Below are positions 23,453-30,492 of a stretch of DNA of 33,575 nucleotides, one piece after another. Numbering within the stretch: the stretch's first letter is position 1; each line of letters opens with the position of its first letter. The DNA is from Spirochaetaceae bacterium (GTDB taxonomy: Bacteria > Spirochaetota > Spirochaetia > SZUA-6 > Bin103): assembly GCA_028818385.1 (NCBI GenBank), contig JAPPNY010000026.1, forward strand, positions 1 to 33,575. Reading direction: 5' to 3'. The position numbers and the translations under genes were made by a program. The notes beneath the pieces were generated by a model, which worked only from the letters and a program-made list of their open reading frames with translations, had not been told where the DNA came from and did no database searches.

Positions 23453-24208
23453 ATGAGGCTCAACCTCTACCTCGCGCGCGGCGGCGTCGCTTCCCGCCGC
23501 TCCTCCGACGCACTGATCACCGCCGGCCGCGTGACCGTGAACGGCGACCCGGTCACACGACTTGGATTCACCGTCTCCGACGGCGATCGCGTCTGCCTGG
23601 ACGGAGTTCTCGTGAAGCTCGCCCGGCGCAGCCGTTACCTTGCCCTGCACAAGCCGCCTGGGTTCGTCTGCACCGCCCACGACCCGCAGGGACGACCGCG
23701 TGCGGTGGAGTTGGTCGACGGGGACGGAGGGGTGGCCGGGCATGGAGGGATGGCCGGGCACGGCGGCCGGCTCTTCAGCGTCGGCCGGCTCGACTATCGA
23801 TCGAGCGGCCTGCTGCTGTTCACCGACGACGGGCAGTTCGCGGAGCATGTAGCTCATCCGTCCTACGGGGTGGACAAGGACTACCTGGTACGGACCGCCG
23901 GCGGGGCAGCGATACCGGACGACCTCCTGGACGGTTACCGCAACGGCCTGTGGGTGGACGGCGAGCACTTCCGGTTGAAAGACTACCGACGCCGTGCCCC
24001 CGATGCGGCGCTCCTCACGCTGGGGACCGGCAGAAACCGCGAGATCCGCCGCGTCTTCGCCGACGCCGGCATCGGACTCGGCCTCGTCGTCCATCGCATC
24101 CGGATCGGCCCGATACGACTCGGGGCTCTCGACGCCGGTCACCACCGGGAGCTCTCCGAGGAGGAAGTCGCATGGTTCCTCCGGCTCGAAAAACGGTCGT
24201 CGCCATAG
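23453..24208 (+). CDS. RsuA/RluB/RluE-family pseudouridine synthase
   Basis: Predicted rRNA pseudouridine synthase. ATG 23453 begins the S4 RNA-binding domain (MRLNLYLARGGVASRRSSDALITAGRVTVNG in consecutive segments), followed by YLALHKPPGFVCTAHDPQGRP, the catalytic motif GRLDYRSSGLLLFTDDG with Asp114, and the family end TGRNREIRRVFADAG. The gene sits immediately after scpB, the usual place for rluB, but the exact target (16S or 23S) cannot be told from sequence. A two-unit 18-nt duplication (23730-23765) adds GVAGHG-GMAGHG just before the catalytic motif. The 3' end overlaps cmk by 37 bases. Confidence 0.92.
   Translation: MRLNLYLARGGVASRRSSDALITAGRVTVNGDPVTRLGFTVSDGDRVCLDGVLVKLARRSRYLALHKPPGFVCTAHDPQGRPRAVELVDGDGGVAGHGGMAGHGGRLFSVGRLDYRSSGLLLFTDDGQFAEHVAHPSYGVDKDYLVRTAGGAAIPDDLLDGYRNGLWVDGEHFRLKDYRRRAPDAALLTLGTGRNREIRRVFADAGIGLGLVVHRIRIGPIRLGALDAGHHRELSEEEVAWFLRLEKRSSP
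23730..23765 (+). repeat. 18-nt in-frame tandem duplication in pseudouridine synthase gene
   Basis: Units 23730-23747 and 23748-23765 differ at three bases and encode GVAGHG and GMAGHG. They lie in the variable loop between the GRPRAVELV strand and the catalytic GRLD motif. Confidence 0.85.
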
Positions 24209-24828
24209 ACGGTCCGGCGGCCTCCGGAAAGTCCACGGTGGCGCGCTGTGTGGCCGACCGTCTGGGATACCGCTACATCAGTTCCGGCCTGCTCTACCGG
24301 GCGGCGTCGGCCATCGCCCTGCGCGAGTGCGGGGACCCGGCGCGGGAGGCCGCCGTGGTTTCGGCTGTGGCCGCCGCCGATCTGTCCATCGATGTCCAAG
24401 GCGTCAGCGCCGCCGGCCGACCCGTCGCCAGCAGGCTCCTTCATGGCGCCGAGGTAGCCCGCTGGCTGCCCACGCATACGGCGATGCGCGCGCTACGGCT
24501 GCACATCAACGCCTTGCTGCACGCCGCGTCGACGCTGGCTCCCTGCGTGATCGACGGCCGGGACATCGGCACGGTCGTGTTCCCCGATGCGGAGACGAAG
24601 GTGTTCCTGGACGCGGCGCCCGCCGAGCGCGCGCGCCGCCGGCAGCGCCAGCACGGCGGCGACCTCCATGCCATCGCCGCCGCGATCAACCGGCGCGACG
24701 CCGCCGACCGGGCAAAGGCATGGGGCCGGCTTGCTCGGGCCGCCGACGCGGTCCGCGTCGACACCACCGACTTGACCGCCGTCGCGGTGTGTGACAGGGT
24801 GGAGTACATCGTGCGGCGCGGAACGTGA
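24172..24828 (+). CDS. cmk: Cytidylate kinase
   Basis: Phosphorylates CMP and dCMP. ATG 24172 with GAGGAGG upstream gives 218 residues; the open frame further upstream is shadow of the previous gene. P-loop GPAASGKST at residues 14-22, CMP-site segment GYRYISSGLLYRAAS, and the CVIDGRDIGTVVFPDAETKVFLDAAPAERARRRQ block with the NMP-binding and lid residues; INRRDAADR and VDTTDLT close the fold. YISSGLLYR replaces the usual YxDTGAMYR, a modest divergence. The cmk-rpsA order is the same as in E. coli. Confidence 0.95.
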   Translation: MVPPARKTVVAIDGPAASGKSTVARCVADRLGYRYISSGLLYRAASAIALRECGDPAREAAVVSAVAAADLSIDVQGVSAAGRPVASRLLHGAEVARWLPTHTAMRALRLHINALLHAASTLAPCVIDGRDIGTVVFPDAETKVFLDAAPAERARRRQRQHGGDLHAIAAAINRRDAADRAKAWGRLARAADAVRVDTTDLTAVAVCDRVEYIVRRGT

Positions 24829-24937
24829 ATCGTGCGTTCGGCCGCGCATTTTCCAATTGTTGTATTCTCCATCGAGTTCATGTGCCAAAATAGTCCCTCA
24901 CGCGCGATGGCGCGATTGAGTCGTAGCGAGCAGTCTG
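24829..24937 (+). promoter_or_regulatory. rpsA leader / possible promoter region
   Basis: This 109-base gap is notably AT-richer than its surroundings (24848-24895). It holds TATTCT (24863-24868) and CAAAAT-like hexamers that could be -10 boxes, but no matching -35 is convincing. A CGCGC-GATG-GCGCG hairpin (24901-24914) lies 23 bases before the GTG start. S1 mRNA leaders are often autoregulated and weak in Shine-Dalgarno; here too no strong Shine-Dalgarno is seen. Confidence 0.35.
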
Positions 24938-26635
24938 GTGAGTGATAGAGACGATCGGGCCAAGGCCGGTCCCGCCGAGGGAAGTCTGCAGCAGCAGTAC
25001 GTGAACTCCTTCCAGCCGGTGGAAGAAGGACAGTTGTTGACCGGACAGGTGATCGAGGTGGGACCGGAGACGGTCTACATCGACGTTGGCCTGAAGTCCG
25101 AAGGCCGGGTACCAGCTTCGGAGTTTACGGAAATGCCGGCAGTGGGGCAGTCGGTCGACGTGGTTCTGCTGCGCAAGGAGAGCCGTTCCGGAGAGGTGAT
25201 CGTCTCCCGGCGAAAAGCGGAGGAGCAGGTCCTGTGGCGGACGCTCAGGGAGGCCGCCGAGCAGAGGACGCCGGTCCAGGGAATCATCCGCCGCAAGATC
25301 AAGGGCGGCTACGAGGTCGACCTCGGCGCCGGCACGCGGGCATTCGTGCCGTTCTCGAAGGTGGACATCATGCGCGTCCGCAACGAGGACGACTATCTGA
25401 ACCTGCAGACGTCATTCTTCATCGAGCAGCTCTTCAGCAAGGGCCGCGCCAACGTTGTGGTCAACCGTCGCGACTGGCTGGAGCAGGAGATCCGCAATCG
25501 GCGGGAGCAGTTCTACAGCCATGCCGAGATCGGCGATGTCGTCGACGGCGTCGTCAAGTCGTTCACCTCGTTCGGAGCGTTCGTCGACCTCGGGGGTTTC
25601 GACGGCTTGCTGCACGTCAACGACATGCGCTGGGGTCACGTCGCGTCGCCGCGGGATCTTGTGGAGCTCGGCCAACAGCTCACGGTCAAGATCATCCGGC
25701 TCGATCGCGAAGCGCAGAAGGTCAACCTCAGCCTCAAGCACTTCACCGAAGATCCATGGACGACCTTCGAAGAGCGGTTCCAGGTGGGCGATACCGTACA
25801 CGGCACGGTCACCAAGCTGACCGATTTCGGGGCGTTCGTGGCCATCGCCGACGGCATCGAGGGGCTGGTGCACGTCTCGGACCTGTCCTGGGTGAAGCGG
25901 GTTCGGCACCCGAAGGAGATCCTTGCACCGGGCGACGAGATGGAGGTGAAGGTCCTCGCGTACGACATGGAGCACGCCAAGTTGTCGCTCGGCCTCAAGC
26001 AACTCCTTGCCAACCCGTGGGACGACGTTCCGGAACGCTATCCGGTCGGCCGGCGCATCACCGCCCGCGTCAGCAATCTGGTCAGCTTCGGTGCGTTTCT
26101 CGCCATTGAGGACGGTATCGACGGACTCCTGCACGTCGAGGACATGTCCTGGACCGAACGGATTGCCGACCCGTCGACGATCGTCAAGGTCGGCGATGAG
26201 ATAGAGGTGATGGTGCTCATGGTCGACTCGCGCCAGCGCCGCATCAAGCTCGGTCTCAAGCAGTTGACCGAGGACCCGTGGACGACGCTGGCCCGTGCCT
26301 ACAAGAAGGGCTCGAAGATTGCCGGAACGGTGAGCCGCAAGACCGACTTCGGTGTGTTCGTGACCGTCGACGGCGACTTGGAGGCGCTGATCAGCAAGAA
26401 TCACCTTACCTCCAGCGAGACCTCCTTCGAAGAGGCTTCCAACGCGCTCAAGGTCGGCGATCCGATCCAGGCGATCGTGCTCGAGATCAACCCGCAGAGT
26501 CAGCGGCTCGCGCTTTCCGTCCGCGAATTGCAGCGTCGCCAGGAGCGTGAGGAGCTGGTCCGGTACGCACATACCGACGGCAGCGACGACACCGTTTCGC
26601 TGGGCGACCTGATTCGCCGCAAGAACCCGGGGTAG
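24938..26635 (+). CDS. rpsA: 30S ribosomal protein S1
   Basis: mRNA-binding ribosomal protein. The 565 residues contain six S1 (OB-fold) repeats. The first two are divergent (GQVIEVGPETVYIDVGLKSEGRVPASEF; GIIRRKIKGGYEVDLGAGTRAFVPFS). Repeats three to five are canonical (VKSFTSFGAFVDLGGFDGLLHVNDM; VTKLTDFGAFVAIADGIEGLVHVSDLSW; VSNLVSFGAFLAIEDGIDGLLHVEDMSW), and the sixth is weaker (VSRKTDFGVFVTVDGDLEALIS). Repeat number and length match E. coli S1. GTG start with only a weak Shine-Dalgarno. It follows cmk and precedes an unrelated regulator. Confidence 0.96.
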   Translation: MSDRDDRAKAGPAEGSLQQQYVNSFQPVEEGQLLTGQVIEVGPETVYIDVGLKSEGRVPASEFTEMPAVGQSVDVVLLRKESRSGEVIVSRRKAEEQVLWRTLREAAEQRTPVQGIIRRKIKGGYEVDLGAGTRAFVPFSKVDIMRVRNEDDYLNLQTSFFIEQLFSKGRANVVVNRRDWLEQEIRNRREQFYSHAEIGDVVDGVVKSFTSFGAFVDLGGFDGLLHVNDMRWGHVASPRDLVELGQQLTVKIIRLDREAQKVNLSLKHFTEDPWTTFEERFQVGDTVHGTVTKLTDFGAFVAIADGIEGLVHVSDLSWVKRVRHPKEILAPGDEMEVKVLAYDMEHAKLSLGLKQLLANPWDDVPERYPVGRRITARVSNLVSFGAFLAIEDGIDGLLHVEDMSWTERIADPSTIVKVGDEIEVMVLMVDSRQRRIKLGLKQLTEDPWTTLARAYKKGSKIAGTVSRKTDFGVFVTVDGDLEALISKNHLTSSETSFEEASNALKVGDPIQAIVLEINPQSQRLALSVRELQRRQEREELVRYAHTDGSDDTVSLGDLIRRKNPG

Positions 26636-26723
26636 GATAGAGCGCGCAGGCGACGAGCATGATGCCGCGTCCCCACGGGCCTTGGCTCGATCGTGCCGTG
26701 CTCTCCACGAGCCGGATGCCGTG

Positions 26724-27671
26724 ATGCGTCCGGACATCGTCGCTGCCGATCGCACGACGCGGGCGAAGCTGGATGTGGCCACCCGGGCCGCGACCACCGA
26801 CCTGTCGGTGCTGCTGCTCGGTGAACATGGGGTAGGGAAGGCGCTGTTCGCCCGCCTGATCCACGCCTCCTCGGCCCGGCGGGCAGGCCCGTTCGAGGAG
26901 ATCAACTGCTCTGCCGTTCCCCCGGACCTGATCGACGCGGACCTGTTCGGCTGTGCCGCCGGCGGCCCGTCCCCGACCTCGGGCAGGCATCGGACGGGCC
27001 GTCTCGAACGCGCCGCTGGCGGCACCATCCTGCTGGACGCCGTGGACGGCCTGTCCCCGGACATGCAGGCCAAGCTCCTCGGCGTCCTGCAGCACGGCCG
27101 GATCTACCCGGTGGACGGCGGCGCGCGGACGGTGGACACGCGCATCGTCGCCGCGAGCGACGTCGACCTGGAGGGCCAGGTGGAACGGGCGGCGTTCCGG
27201 CGCGACCTGTTCTATCGGCTCAACGTCCTGCCGATCTACCTGCCGCCGTTGCGGGAACGGCCGGCCGACGTCACCGCCCTGGCGCAGCACTTTCTGAAGC
27301 GGTCCTCCGCAACCGCCGGCCGCGGGCCGCTCAAGTTCACGGCCGCGGCGCTCGCTGCGCTGCGCGGCCACAGTTGGCCGGGGAATGCGCGCGAGCTCGC
27401 CAACGTCATCGAGCGAGCCGTGATCGCCGCCGATTCGGTGATAGACACCCGGCACCTGGATCTTGGCACCGACGGCGCCTTGCCGGACCAGTCCGGCGAC
27501 GCGTACCATGGAGAGCAACTGAAGGATGCCGTGCGCGCGTACAAGCGCCGCTTCATTCGTGGGGCGCTTGAGTCACATGGCTGGAATCAGACCACTACTG
27601 CCCGTTCATTGGGCATACAGCGCACGTATCTGTCGCGCCTGATCAAGGAACTGGAGATCTCGAATCGATGA
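26724..27671 (+). CDS. Sigma-54-activator-like AAA+ protein with Fis-type HTH, degenerate
   Basis: 315 residues from ATG 26724 (GTG 26721 and TTG 26682 are alternatives). No receiver or sensor domain. The AAA+ core has GEHGVGK (Walker A), sensor I DTRIVAASD, FRRDLFYRLNVLPIYLPPLRER and the WPGNARELANVIERAV sensor II block, all close to bacterial enhancer-binding proteins. The GAFTGA loop that contacts sigma-54 is replaced by GGPSPT (codons 26961-26978), and the Walker B Asp-Glu reads Asp-Ala (27036-27041). ATP hydrolysis and sigma-54 remodelling are therefore doubtful. The C-terminus (RRFIRGALESHGWNQTTTARSLGIQ) is an intact Fis-type helix-turn-helix. Probably a DNA-binding regulator acting without sigma-54. 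The stop overlaps the next ATG. Confidence 0.8.
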   Translation: MRPDIVAADRTTRAKLDVATRAATTDLSVLLLGEHGVGKALFARLIHASSARRAGPFEEINCSAVPPDLIDADLFGCAAGGPSPTSGRHRTGRLERAAGGTILLDAVDGLSPDMQAKLLGVLQHGRIYPVDGGARTVDTRIVAASDVDLEGQVERAAFRRDLFYRLNVLPIYLPPLRERPADVTALAQHFLKRSSATAGRGPLKFTAAALAALRGHSWPGNARELANVIERAVIAADSVIDTRHLDLGTDGALPDQSGDAYHGEQLKDAVRAYKRRFIRGALESHGWNQTTTARSLGIQRTYLSRLIKELEISNR

Positions 27672-28354
27672 GCGAAGCGCAGGAACGCGAGCCCTTTCGC
27701 ATAGACGAAGCCGTCGGCCACGTCATCACCCGGTTCCGGGTGCCCTTGCTGGTGCTGTTGGCAGCCGTGGGGGTGGTGCTGATCGCGATCGTGGTGGTCA
27801 CCGACCAGCGGCGGGCGGTGCTCGAGCGATCGACCGAGTTGATCGAAGAGATCGAGCAACGCTGGCTGATCGCGTCGGAAGAAGAGCGCGCGAGCCTGGA
27901 CAGCGAAGTGCTCCCTCAATTGGAGTCGATGGCCGAGCGCCATCGCGGACGCTACGCCGGCAGGCGGGCGCTGCAGCTCGTGGCAGCCCGGTACGCCGAG
28001 CGCGGGGAGTGGCAGGAGGCAGCGGAACGATTCACGGAGCTAGCCGACCGGTCCACCGGCTACCTGGCCGCGCTGGCGCTGAGCAACGCCGCGGTCGCGT
28101 ACGAGGAGCTCGGCGACCGTGATACCGCCGAGAGGCTCTATCGCGACGTCGCAGACCGGTACCCGAATGAAGCGACGCTGGCGCCGCGCGCGCTGTTCGC
28201 GGTGGCGCGGCTCGAGGAGGAACGCGGCGATCCTCTCGGGGCGAACGAAGCGTACGTCGCTCTGGAGGCGAAGTACCCCCTCAGCCGCTGGTCGCTGCTG
28301 GCCCGCAATCGCGTGATTTACCTCCGGGCCTCCGGCGCGCTTGACGGAAGCTGA
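27668..28354 (+). CDS. Membrane-anchored TPR protein (YfgM/BamD-like architecture)
   Basis: 228 residues. One N-terminal membrane helix (about 26-46, VPLLVLLAAVGVVLIAIVVV) follows a short cytoplasmic start, and the rest is predicted to be periplasmic. A coiled coil (50-85, TELIEEIEQRWLIASEEERA) leads into three TPR-like pairs with DRDTAERLYRDVADRYPNEATLAPRALFAVARLEE-type spacing. This resembles periplasmic chaperone-associated proteins such as YfgM; no enzymatic motif is present. ATGA overlap with the regulator gene suggests co-translation, and the next gene begins inside its 3' end. Confidence 0.8.
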   Translation: MSEAQEREPFRIDEAVGHVITRFRVPLLVLLAAVGVVLIAIVVVTDQRRAVLERSTELIEEIEQRWLIASEEERASLDSEVLPQLESMAERHRGRYAGRRALQLVAARYAERGEWQEAAERFTELADRSTGYLAALALSNAAVAYEELGDRDTAERLYRDVADRYPNEATLAPRALFAVARLEEERGDPLGANEAYVALEAKYPLSRWSLLARNRVIYLRASGALDGS

Positions 28355-29045
28355 TCCCCGTACCCGGGCGGGGTCCGGCACGTATCCGCTCGCCTGGGTA
28401 CCCACGGCAACCGTGATCGCGGCGTGCGGTCTGATCGCGGCGTGCGGCCTGCCGTTTCCGTCGACACTGCCGAGTCCGGAGCGCTGTCCCGCGGAGACGC
28501 CCGGAGTGCTGAGCTTCTGCGGCTCCTCCGTACAGCCCCCGTTCCAAGGGTATGAAATATACTACACCATACGAACGGCAACCGAAGGATCTCCCTCGGA
28601 GCCGCCTCACCACGACGAGTTGCGCGCCAGATTCGGCCGCCTGTCAGCGGCTGACGGCCGGTCCTGCGACACCGGTCGCCCGCCGCTGATCCGGGCGACC
28701 GACGCGGAGCCGAATCACACCGTGCACCTGGACCTGACGGTATTCCGGCTCACGGGCACCACCGACACCGATCCGTTTCTCCGGCTGTCGTGGCGTTCCG
28801 ACGAGATCCATGTCCGCCGGGGCGTCGCGGACGAGTTCGGCCAGTGCAGGAGTTTCTCCGACGTGGACGGCTATGAAGCCGCGCACATCGACGTCAGTCA
28901 GGCGGCCGCGGCTGCGATCGCCGATGCCGGTGGCGTTATCCATCTCCACGCGTACGCGGTCAGCTACGGATTCGACCGCGGCCAGCGGCTGTACAGCGTG
29001 CCGCTTCGGGTGGGCCGGGTGGAGCTGGCGCTGCCGTTCCAGTAG
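28341..29045 (+). CDS. Putative lipoprotein with duplicated lipobox
   Basis: Unknown function. 234 residues from TTG 28341, which overlaps the end of the TPR gene. The N-terminal hydrophobic stretch contains two consecutive lipobox-like hexapeptides, VIAACG and LIAACG, with Cys29 and Cys35. They arise from an 18-nt tandem duplication, so either cysteine could be lipidated. The mature part is beta-rich with no known motif; pieces such as GYEIYYTIRTA, HTVHLDLTVFRL and GQRLYSVPLRVGRVEL suggest a beta-sandwich. Two possible disulphide cysteines precede the domain (CPAETPGVLSFC). The start is not certain because the Shine-Dalgarno is poor. Envelope location agrees with the TPR and membrane neighbours. 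Confidence 0.7.
   Translation: MTEADPRTRAGSGTYPLAWVPTATVIAACGLIAACGLPFPSTLPSPERCPAETPGVLSFCGSSVQPPFQGYEIYYTIRTATEGSPSEPPHHDELRARFGRLSAADGRSCDTGRPPLIRATDAEPNHTVHLDLTVFRLTGTTDTDPFLRLSWRSDEIHVRRGVADEFGQCRSFSDVDGYEAAHIDVSQAAAAAIADAGGVIHLHAYAVSYGFDRGQRLYSVPLRVGRVELALPFQ
28413..28448 (+). repeat. 18-nt tandem duplication encoding a second lipobox
   Basis: Units 28413-28430 and 28431-28448 differ only at the first and last base and encode VIAACG and LIAACG. Each unit contains a complete I-A-A-C lipobox. Confidence 0.9.
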
Positions 29046-29059
29046 GTGCGTTCCAGCAG

Positions 29060-29335
29060 GTGCTGGCATACCTGAACGTCGCGTTGACCTATGTGGCGGT
29101 CGCCCTGGGCTGCGCGATCCTGATGTTCTACGTGCTGAGGCGCGAGATGCCCGGCCGCTTCTGGGGAGCGCTGATCGTCGGACTGGTCGGCGCCGTGCTC
29201 GGCGGGACCGCCGACCAGCTTCTCGCGGGCGTGTTCGAACGGCTCACCGACGTAAACACGGTCAACCTGTACGCCGCGGGCGGCGCTTCGCTGGTCTGCA
29301 TCTGGCTGCTGTCCATCGCCAGGCGCCGCCGGTGA
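29060..29335 (+). CDS. Small integral membrane protein
   Basis: 91 residues with three likely membrane helices: about 3-24 (YLNVALTYVAVALGCAILMFYVL), 34-52 (FWGALIVGLVGAVLGGTADQLL) and 70-86 (YAAGGASLVCIWLLSI), ending in Arg-Arg-Arg-Arg. The Gly-rich central helix (GLVGAVLGG) recalls the GlsB/YeaQ/YmgE family, but I cannot confirm membership. GTG start 14 bases after the lipoprotein stop, with AGTAGG upstream. It is the last + strand gene before the hairpin at 29371-29415. Confidence 0.65.
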   Translation: MLAYLNVALTYVAVALGCAILMFYVLRREMPGRFWGALIVGLVGAVLGGTADQLLAGVFERLTDVNTVNLYAAGGASLVCIWLLSIARRRR

Positions 29336-29370
29336 CTCCGACGCCGCCGACCTCCGTATCTTCCGATAAT

Positions 29371-29415
29371 CTATATTCTGTCAACCAGCACGAAGCGCTG
29401 GTTGGCAGAATATAG
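29371..29415. terminator. Bidirectional hairpin between convergent genes
   Basis: A 19-bp stem has arms CTATATTCTGTCAACCAGC (29371-29389) and its complement (29397-29415), with one T/G position and a 7-base loop. The lower half of the stem is AT-rich, unlike its GC-rich surroundings. On the + strand RNA the odd pair is an allowed G-U; on the - strand it is an A-C mismatch. It lies between the small membrane protein (+) and tsaD (-), so it most likely terminates one or both transcripts. The remainder of 29336-29455 shows nothing else. Confidence 0.65.
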
Positions 29416-29455
29416 CTGGGGTGCGAATCGGCGTCTTTGACGGCGTCAGGGGCCG

Positions 29456-30478
29456 CTATGACGCGCGACGAAAGCCGGCAACGCGCGCGGCGGCGCCGAA
29501 CGACAGGTCCGTGGGGCCGTCGCGGTGCAGCACGTGGTAGCCGAGCCCGGCGATCATCGCGGCGTTGTCGGTGCAGAGCGCCATGCCGGGAAAGAAGGCC
29601 TCGAAATCGGGCTCGTCCGCGAGTCGCCGGCGCAGGTAGCGGTTGGCGGCGACGCCTCCGGCGGCGACGATCCGGCGCCTCCCCCGCGAGCGCGCCGCGG
29701 CGATCGCCTGGTCGACGACGATGTCGATCGCGGTCTTCTGAAAGGACGCGGCGACGTCCGCAACGCGCTCCGGCGCGGAAGGATCGACGCGAAACTGGTT
29801 GCGCTGATGGATCACCGCGGTCTTCAGGCCCGAGTAGGACACGTCGAACCGGTGGGAACCGGACCGGATCGACGGCACGGGGAATCGATAGGCTTCGGGG
29901 TCCCCTTCTTCGGACAACCGCTGGATGGCCACGCCGCCCGGAAAGCCGATGTCGAAATACTTGGCGACCTTGTCGAACGCCTCGCCGCAGGCATCGTCGA
30001 CGGTCGCGCCCAACACCTCCCAGCGGTCGAGCCCCTGCACGTCGATCACCATCGTGTGCCCGCCCGACAGGAGCAGCGCGATGTACGGGTAGCGGATGTC
30101 CCGCTCCATGTGCGGGGAGTACACGTGCGCGCGGATGTGATCCACGGCGACCAGCGGCTTGCCCGTGGCCAGCGCCAGCCCCTTGGCGTAGGAGACGCCG
30201 ACCAGCAGCGATCCGATCAGACCGGGCCGGCAGGTGACCGCCAGCGCGTCCACGTGCGCGAGCGCGCAGCCTGCCGCCGCAAGCCCTCGCGTGACCACGG
30301 CGTCGATCCACTCGACATGCATGCGCGATGCGATTTCCGGCACGACTCCCGCGAACGGACGGTGCGCCTCCACTTGTGAGGCCACCTCGTTGGAAAGGAT
30401 GTCGATGCCGTCGCGGACCACCGCCGCCGCGCACTCGTCGCACGAGGTCTCGATGCCCAGGATCAGGCGTGGCCTCAC
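29456..30478 (-). CDS. tsaD: tRNA N6-adenosine threonylcarbamoyltransferase TsaD
   Basis: Transfers threonylcarbamoyl to A37 of ANN-decoding tRNAs (t6A), with TsaB, TsaC and TsaE encoded elsewhere. 340 residues from GTG 30478, with GAGGG upstream. The family start LILGIETSCDECAAAVV is clear. Metal-binding HIRAH follows LVAVD, then ALLLSGGHTMV, GATVDDACGEAFDKVAK, GFPGG, FDVSYSGLKTAV, VAAGGVAANRYLR and CTDNAAMIAGLGY with the conserved Asp ligand. An in-frame TTG lies six codons upstream. It follows the deacetylase gene by 14 bases and is the last gene of the - strand group. Confidence 0.96.
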   Translation of the reverse strand: MRPRLILGIETSCDECAAAVVRDGIDILSNEVASQVEAHRPFAGVVPEIASRMHVEWIDAVVTRGLAAAGCALAHVDALAVTCRPGLIGSLLVGVSYAKGLALATGKPLVAVDHIRAHVYSPHMERDIRYPYIALLLSGGHTMVIDVQGLDRWEVLGATVDDACGEAFDKVAKYFDIGFPGGVAIQRLSEEGDPEAYRFPVPSIRSGSHRFDVSYSGLKTAVIHQRNQFRVDPSAPERVADVAASFQKTAIDIVVDQAIAAARSRGRRRIVAAGGVAANRYLRRRLADEPDFEAFFPGMALCTDNAAMIAGLGYHVLHRDGPTDLSFGAAARVAGFRRAS

Positions 30479-30492
30479 GGCGCCGGCAGCCC

